A DNA stretch of 10,340 nucleotides, from positions 1 through 10,340 of the forward strand of contig USTP01000027.1 of assembly GCA_900557695.1 (NCBI GenBank). Reading direction: 5' to 3'. This document shows positions 6,002-10,340 of the stretch, one piece after another. Positions within the stretch are counted from its first letter, which is position 1, and each line of letters begins with the position of its first letter. The stretch comes from an uncultured Thermoanaerobacterales bacterium. Lineage in GTDB: Bacteria; Bacillota; Clostridia; Christensenellales; UBA1242. A program made the position numbers and the translations under genes. The notes under the pieces were generated by a model. It searched no databases, had not been told where the DNA came from, and saw only the letters and a list, made by a program, of their open reading frames with translations.

Positions 6002-7609
6002 TTAAATTCTAGTAAATAACGGCTGAACCTTATCAAGTTTAACGCTTTTAACCTCTTTAATTTCTTCCCATTTTGGCTCTTCGCTTAAGTTTAAAAACTC
6101 ACGAATTTTTGCACAACTTTTAGGCATGAAAGGCTCAAATAGGTTTGAAAGATTTGCAATAACATACCCACATGTGTAGATAGTATTGTTAAAACTAGCC
6201 ACATCTTCTTTCGCCTGAACCCAAGGTTTCTGCTCGTCATAATATCTATTCGCGAAAGCAACAAGTTCCATAACTGTTTCCGCAGCCTTCTTAAACTCTA
6301 ATTTTTCTATATTTTGCGCCACCTCATCATAGGTAAGCTCAACTCTTTGTTTAACCAGCTCATCTATCTTTCCAACTGGCAAAGCGTCTAACCCTTTAAA
6401 CTTTAAAGTTCTATTTATGAGGTTGCCAAACTTGTTTACAACCTCATTATTGTGGGTTGTTTGATATAACTCTAGCGTGAAATTAGCGTCTTTTTTCTCG
6501 GGTCCGTTTGCTGCAAAATGATACCTTAAACTATCAGTATTGTAATTTTGAGCCCAAACCAGTGCCTCAAAACAAGTGCCTGAGCTTTTAGAAATTTTTG
6601 CATCATTCATGGTTAGATATTCGCTAGACACCATGGTGTTGTTAATCACATAATTTTCTTTTAGCCCCGCAAGCATTGCAGGAAGAAACATTGAATGGAA
6701 CACAATGTTGTCTTTCGCGTGGCACATATAGATCAGCTTTTCTTTTTCTGGTTCTACATTTGTTTTCCAAAACTTACCATAATCAAAGCCCCTTTCTTTG
6801 CCAAGTTTCATTGTGTCGGTAACGTAGCCAAGCAAGGCCTCCCACCAAACCCAAACAACCTTATTTTCGTAGCCTTTAATAGGAATTTTAACGCCCCAGT
6901 CTAAATCACGAGAAAAATCTCTATCCCTAAGGTCTTTCAAATATTTCTTTGTTTCATTTAAACTATTTGCTCTCCAAACATTTTCGTTGTCTTTAACAAG
7001 CTTTGTTAACACATCTTTAAACGCCGTTAGTTTAAACACTAGCACCTTATCATCTCTTTGAACAGTAGCTCCCCCGCAAATTAGGCAAGTTGCCCCCTCT
7101 AGGTCTGCCTCTGTTGGAACATGACCACAATCGCAATTATCTGCCTTTGTTCTCTTTCCGCAGTTTGGGCAAGTTATTTCAATTTCAGTATCTGCCACAA
7201 ATTTACCGCAATTTGGACAATATGGTCTTTTTAAAATTTTCTCATACAAATAGCCGTTATCGTAAAGTTTTTTAAAAATTTCCTCACATTTTTGCTTATG
7301 ATAATCATCATAGGTTATAGAAAACTTATCAAATGAAAAACTAAAAGCCTCTAGTGCCTCTTTAAAGTTTTTATGATATCTATCTACTATATCCTTTGGG
7401 GTAACGCCCTCGGCTTTTGCTTTTATTGTTGGCTTGGTTCCATGACTATCTGTTCCAGAAACCATAACCACATCATCCCCAGCCATTCTATGATACCTAG
7501 CAAGTATATCTCCAGACAGTGAACTTGCAATGTAGCCTAGATGCAAATTATTGTTTGCATACGGCCACGACACACAAATTGTTACATTTCTTTTATTTTT
7601 CTTTTTCAT
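6002..7609 (-). CDS. metG: Methionyl-tRNA synthetase
   Basis: A 535-residue class I aminoacyl-tRNA synthetase that charges tRNA-Met using ATP in the cytosol. The HIGH-type motif is H23-LGY (WPYANNNLHLGY) and the KMSKS motif is K338-ISKS-342. The inserted knuckle region carries four cysteine pairs (C131/C134, C147/C150, C159/C161, C175/C178), enough for two zinc ions. The anticodon-binding helical domain follows, with W463 in the DEQKPW motif. The protein stops at 535 residues and lacks the C-terminal tRNA-binding (Trbp111-like) dimerisation domain that many Bacillota MetRS carry. The start at 7609 is chosen because GAGG (7616-7619) precedes it by six bases; a GTG at 7621 would place that site inside the gene. 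It overlaps the upstream dehydrogenase gene by 17 bases. No T-box or SAM riboswitch precedes it, as there is no leader between the two genes. Confidence 0.95.
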   Translation of the reverse strand: MKKKNKRNVTICVSWPYANNNLHLGYIASSLSGDILARYHRMAGDDVVMVSGTDSHGTKPTIKAKAEGVTPKDIVDRYHKNFKEALEAFSFSFDKFSITYDDYHKQKCEEIFKKLYDNGYLYEKILKRPYCPNCGKFVADTEIEITCPNCGKRTKADNCDCGHVPTEADLEGATCLICGGATVQRDDKVLVFKLTAFKDVLTKLVKDNENVWRANSLNETKKYLKDLRDRDFSRDLDWGVKIPIKGYENKVVWVWWEALLGYVTDTMKLGKERGFDYGKFWKTNVEPEKEKLIYMCHAKDNIVFHSMFLPAMLAGLKENYVINNTMVSSEYLTMNDAKISKSSGTCFEALVWAQNYNTDSLRYHFAANGPEKKDANFTLELYQTTHNNEVVNKFGNLINRTLKFKGLDALPVGKIDELVKQRVELTYDEVAQNIEKLEFKKAAETVMELVAFANRYYDEQKPWVQAKEDVASFNNTIYTCGYVIANLSNLFEPFMPKSCAKIREFLNLSEEPKWEEIKEVKSVKLDKVQPLFTRI

Positions 7610-8420
7610 TTTTGCCCTCACTATAAAAATTTCTTTTATCCTGCGATCTTTTCCATCTTTTGCCTACCGTTTTGGCAAGCATTTTTTCACTAAGTGGTTT
7701 ACTAATATTTTTAATAAACCTGTTTATTGCCTTTGGCACCACAACAACTTTGTGTTTCTTACTTGCATTCAAAGCAATCTTTGCCACTTGAAGCGGGGTG
7801 CTCATAGTCATATGCCCGGCAGTGCCCTGGGCGTCTATCGCCTCTTTCATAGCCGTAGTTGTTGGAATACCAGACGGACATATTGTGGTTATAAACACAT
7901 TTTCATCTCTAAGCTCATAGTTTAGTGCAACCATAAAGTTTTTAAGCATCGCTTTAGTAGCAGCATAGATAGACATGTATGGCATTGGGTAATAGCCAGC
8001 CAAGCTTGAAACAGTTATAATGTTAAGTTCCTCGTTTTTGTCCCTATTTTCAACAATCCACCTAGTAACATCTATTGTTCCCTCGCAATTAACTCTAATT
8101 GCTTTAATAACATCTTCTCTAGTACACTTTAAAAACTCGCCCTCTAAAATATACCCAGCATTATTTATAAGGCAGTTTATTTTAATATTATTAAGTTTTA
8201 AAAACTCAAAGAAACTATCTCTATCATTCTCGCTTGATAAATCACATGCCTTCCACGCAACATTTATAGATGGATAATCTGCCTTAATGTCGCTAACTAT
8301 CTTCTCTAGTTTAAGCAAATTTGTGCCCGTTAAAACAAGGTTATCGCCCCTTTTAGCCGTTTCATACACAAAGGCCCTTCCAAGCCCACCAGTAGCACCC
8401 GTTATTAGCGTGTAAAACAT
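7593..8420 (-). CDS. Short-chain dehydrogenase/reductase
   Basis: A 275-residue classical SDR, an NAD(P)-dependent oxidoreductase of unknown substrate. The cofactor motif TGATGGLG spans residues 7-14, D60 would contact the adenine, and NNAG is at 86-89. The catalytic set is N111, S138 or S139, Y152 and K156 (YAATK), followed by the C181-PSG turn that replaces the usual PG. The C-terminal tail is strongly basic and ends in a Lys/Glu-rich stretch partly encoded within the overlap with metG. The ATG at 8420 is preferred because AAGGA (8429-8433) lies eight bases upstream; an ATG at 8426, two bases from that site, would add two residues. It has its own promoter and is the first gene of a two-gene operon with metG. 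The sequence does not show why a dehydrogenase is coupled to tRNA charging. Confidence 0.88.
   Translation of the reverse strand: MFYTLITGATGGLGRAFVYETAKRGDNLVLTGTNLLKLEKIVSDIKADYPSINVAWKACDLSSENDRDSFFEFLKLNNIKINCLINNAGYILEGEFLKCTREDVIKAIRVNCEGTIDVTRWIVENRDKNEELNIITVSSLAGYYPMPYMSIYAATKAMLKNFMVALNYELRDENVFITTICPSGIPTTTAMKEAIDAQGTAGHMTMSTPLQVAKIALNASKKHKVVVVPKAINRFIKNISKPLSEKMLAKTVGKRWKRSQDKRNFYSEGKNEKEK
7616..7619 (-). promoter_or_regulatory. Ribosome binding site setting the metG start
   Basis: GAGG on the - strand, six bases ahead of the ATG at 7609 and inside the end of the dehydrogenase gene. It overlaps the GTG at 7621, arguing against that codon as the start. Confidence 0.6.
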
Positions 8421-8428
8421 AAACATCT

Positions 8429-8433
8429 TCCTT
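8429..8433 (-). promoter_or_regulatory. Ribosome binding site setting the dehydrogenase start
   Basis: AAGGA on the - strand. The spacing is eight bases to the ATG at 8420 and only two to the ATG at 8426, favouring 8420. Confidence 0.6.
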
Positions 8434-8444
8434 TTATTTTTTAT

Positions 8445-8474
8445 AGTTTACAACCAAGCTAAATTATTTGTCAA
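8445..8474 (-). promoter_or_regulatory. Promoter of the dehydrogenase-metG operon
   Basis: On the - strand a perfect TTGACA (8469-8474), an 18-bp spacer and TAAACT (8445-8450), four of six matches to the -10. The expected start near 8438 leaves a leader of about 18 bases, just enough for the ribosome binding site. The leader is too short for a riboswitch or T-box. Confidence 0.6.
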
Positions 8475-8512
8475 TCTTTTTAGAGTTTAGCCATTTTGTT
8501 AGATAAAAAAAT

Positions 8513-8549
8513 AAAGCCCCAAGAGTGGAAACCACCACTTTGGGACTTT
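8513..8549 (-). terminator. Intrinsic terminator after the DUF1858 gene
   Basis: Imperfect hairpin: 8513-8528 pairs with 8535-8549 with one A-C mismatch (8517/8545) and one bulged G (8523), around the loop AAACCA. On the - strand the stem is followed by TTTATTTTTTTATC, a good U-tract. It separates the DUF1858 operon from the dehydrogenase-metG operon. Confidence 0.82.
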
Positions 8550-8562
8550 TAATAATTTCTAT

Positions 8563-8772
8563 CTACTTTTTTAAAGCCTCGTTTAGTTCCTCCACCATAA
8601 CATCTACATCAACATCGTGAACCATAGCAGCCTCTTCTAGCGATTCCATCCTACTCATTGGGCACCCAAAGCAGTGAAGCCCAAAGCCCATCAAAACAGT
8701 TGCTAAATTTTCGTCTATATTCAAAACATCATTTATTGTCATGGTCTTTTTAATTACTGGTTTCTTTTTCAT
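8563..8772 (-). CDS. DUF1858 small redox-disulfide protein
   Basis: A 69-residue protein made almost wholly of the DUF1858 domain (the hybrid-cluster-protein-associated redox disulfide type). The hallmark is MGFGLHCFGCPMSRMESLEEAA (28-49), with the cysteine pair C34-FG-C37 able to form a disulfide or bind metal or nitrogen-oxide species. A basic start (MKKKPVIKK) precedes it; there is no signal peptide or membrane segment, so it is probably cytosolic. The start at 8772 is supported by AAGGAGGG (8781-8788), eight bases upstream and inside the preceding gene. That gene's stop codon is one base away, so the two are an operon and probably translationally coupled. No hybrid cluster protein is in the window. 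The family's biochemical role is unsettled; relatives occur at the N-terminus of ScdA/RIC iron-sulfur repair proteins. Confidence 0.88.
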   Translation of the reverse strand: MKKKPVIKKTMTINDVLNIDENLATVLMGFGLHCFGCPMSRMESLEEAAMVHDVDVDVMVEELNEALKK

Positions 8773-8773
8773 A

Positions 8774-10293
8774 TTATTTTCCCTCCTTAAACTTAGTCAT
8801 AGCGTCAACAAGTTCTTTAATTTGCTTTTCAATTCTTTTAGTTTGGCTTGCAGATAAAGGTTCCTCGTTTTTGCGCATAAGCTTCTCAGCCCTAACAAGC
8901 GCGTCCTCAAACTCTTTATCATTAGTTATAACAAGTTCTCCGCTAGCAGAAACCTCTTTTCTTGGCCTACCCCTGCCTCTCTTTGGCTTTTCAAGCTCTT
9001 CTTCACTAAACAAACTTGCAAAGTCTAGATTAAAATTATCTTCTACTTTATTTTCTTCCATTTCTTCCTCTTTCATACCATCCTTGTTAATAGTTTTACT
9101 ATCACTTTCTTTAGCCTGCTCGCCCTCATCTTGCGAGTTCACTAAACCAGCCTCTTCTAAAGCTTCAGCATTAGTATTAGCTTCATCAACTTTTTCTGTT
9201 TGTTTAGAGGCTTCTATTTTCTCTTCTATAGGTTCCTCGGTTTGCTCGCCAGCCATGTCTAGCTCGGTAGCGTTAGGCTCTTTTATAGCTTCTGTTTCTA
9301 CTTCGCTTAAATTTTCATTGGCTTTTGCCTGCTCCTCGATTTCGGTATTTTCAAGTTCTTGCATATTAACTTGTTCTTCAACTTGCCCATATGAAACCGC
9401 TTTTGCACTCTCGCCAGAATTTTCAGCCTCAACTAAACCAGGAACTAAAGGCTCGCTATTGTCTATGGTTTGAGGCTCCTGCTCATGAGTTTCACTTTCT
9501 ATATTCAAAGTAGGCTCTACATAATCTTGACTTACGTCATCATTAACCATATCTTCACTATTTTCAAAGCCTGCAGTTTCACTTTTAACGGCGCTTGTAT
9601 CCTCATAAACCTCAGCAATTTCACCTTTTCTTAAGAATGCACTGCTAGAAACATGCTCTACCTTTGCAGGCTCAATGCTACTAGATGCAGTATCTAAAGC
9701 CGACTTATCTAAATTATCTAGCATATCGTTAAAATCGTCTACCGCGTTGTGATATTGATACTGGCGAATAGCCGTATAAACATAATACATCACTTTTGCA
9801 ATAAATACAAACAATAGAGGAATGATAAGTGCCTCGGCTAGACTATAACCGCTTAAAGCTTCTTCGCCTGGAAGTATTGCCAAGCTAAAAATCAAAAGCC
9901 CAACAAAAATAAAGTTTATATATGTTTTTAATATAGACCTATTTTGGTTAAACACCCCGCCCGATAATTCAACATCCAAACTCTCAAACCTTTTTATATG
10001 GCTTGAAGGAAGACTAGAAGGGTCTTTCTCATAGTTATTAAAGCCCCTTTGAAACTCTGAAGGCATTTTTTTTACGAGTTTTAACAACCCCTCTCTTGAA
10101 TCGGCATTTAAACCATTTCTGCTCACATAGTTGTTTATATTTTTAGCCCCTCTTGCAAACCTTGCTTGAAAGGAAAAAACAAGAGAAAAAACAACCCAAA
10201 TAAGCATAAGCCCTAAAGCTATAAGGGCGGCAATTGCAAGCCTATCGTTAGTTATAACTCCAACCACAACTTTAAATGCGGTTACTATATATT
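8774..10293 (-). CDS. Membrane protein with long acidic tail and AT-hook (5' partial)
   Basis: I do not recognise the family. Numbered from a GTG at 10267, 497 residues are seen, but the frame stays open to the adapter and that GTG lacks a ribosome binding site, so the true start was probably lost. Hydrophobic segments lie at about 10-33, 117-134 and 145-165. Basic residues after the first and third segments, with a short acidic loop between the second and third, put the 34-116 loop and the C-terminal part in the cytosol. Residues 175-426 are a low-complexity Glu/Ser/Ala-rich region, probably disordered. At 427-437 comes KPKRGRGRPRK, an almost ideal AT-hook for the minor groove of AT-rich DNA. 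A charged helical tail (450-497) follows. This suggests a membrane-anchored chromosome-binding protein, by inference only. The stop lies one base before the DUF1858 gene. The acidic region is coding: frame and operon continue through it. Confidence 0.8.
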
Positions 10294-10340
10294 CTGTCTC
10301 TTATACACATCTCCGAGCCCACGAGACTCGACGTCATCTC
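10294..10340 (+). other. Nextera Read 2 adapter with i7 index (artificial)
   Basis: Bases 10294-10327 are the reverse complement of the mosaic end plus Read 2 tail (CTGTCTCTTATACACATCT then CCGAGCCCACGAGAC). They are followed by an 8-base index TCGACGTC (10328-10335), which matches N729 from memory, and ATCTC, the start of P7. Coding sequence must not be extended past 10293. Confidence 0.98.

Noticed and set aside
7610..7621. GTG at 7621 as start of metG
   Set aside because: Its bases form part of the ribosome binding site for the ATG at 7609, and the family's conserved sequence begins after that ATG.
8427..8512. T-box or SAM riboswitch ahead of the dehydrogenase-metG operon
   Set aside because: The predicted leader is about 18 bases, and I see no T-box sequence or specifier stem in the gap.
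8957..8989. Chance basic patch rather than an AT-hook
   Set aside because: The match to the full KRGRGRPRK consensus, including the central GRP and flanking basic residues, is too close for a random Lys/Arg cluster, though function is untested.
8871..9473. 200-codon Ser-rich open frame on the + strand
   Set aside because: It is the antisense of the Glu-rich acidic region: reversed Glu, Ala and Thr codons read as Ser and Leu. It has no recognisable domain and no ribosome binding site.
10265..10267. GTG at 10267 as the true start of the membrane protein
   Set aside because: There is no ribosome binding site, and the frame is open upstream to the adapter, so the gene is more likely 5'-truncated.

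Overview
The window is one tagmented DNA molecule. Bases 1-40 and 10294-10340 are Illumina Nextera adapter and index sequence, so the biological insert is 41-10293. The insert is AT-rich, uses the standard bacterial code and has clear AGGAGG-type ribosome binding sites. A DnaD/DnaB-family replication protein followed directly by a DnaI/DnaC-type AAA+ helicase loader is the primosome arrangement of Bacillota. I infer an uncultured low-GC Bacillota, possibly from a gut or similar metagenome, and cannot place it further. No tRNA, rRNA, CRISPR array, insertion sequence or prophage module is visible, and no stretch over 300 bases lacks a gene.

Left part (+ strand): an orphan PflX-like radical SAM protein (102-986) whose promoter sits so close to the ATG that the mRNA is probably leaderless. 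It is followed by a divergent LOG/SLOG-family nucleotide-binding protein (1043-1597) and a strong bidirectional terminator (1611-1639).

Centre: a DUF2130 coiled-coil protein with nuclease-like residues (1657-2967, -) is transcribed divergently from a two-gene primosome operon, a DnaB/DnaD-like protein (3089-4531, +) and a helicase loader (4533-5495, +). The two predicted promoters overlap at their -10 elements. The replication protein has an unusual 84-residue tandem repeat. A hairpin terminator (5504-5531) ends the operon and abuts the stop codon of the convergent MarR-type regulator (5530-5955, -).

Right part (- strand): the regulator has a perfect consensus promoter (TTGACA, 17 bp, TATAAT) placed so that its transcript should also be leaderless. 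Upstream of it, a short-chain dehydrogenase (7593-8420) overlaps the methionyl-tRNA synthetase gene metG (6002-7609), and the two form an operon with its own promoter. Behind a terminator (8513-8549) lies another two-gene operon. It encodes a membrane protein with a long Glu-rich tail and a textbook AT-hook (8774 to beyond 10293, 5' end cut off), then a small DUF1858 redox-disulfide protein (8563-8772).

The observations most worth following up are the predicted membrane-anchored AT-hook protein, the repeat-expanded DnaB-like protein, the nuclease-like DUF2130 protein sharing a promoter region with the helicase-loading genes, and the two predicted leaderless transcripts.
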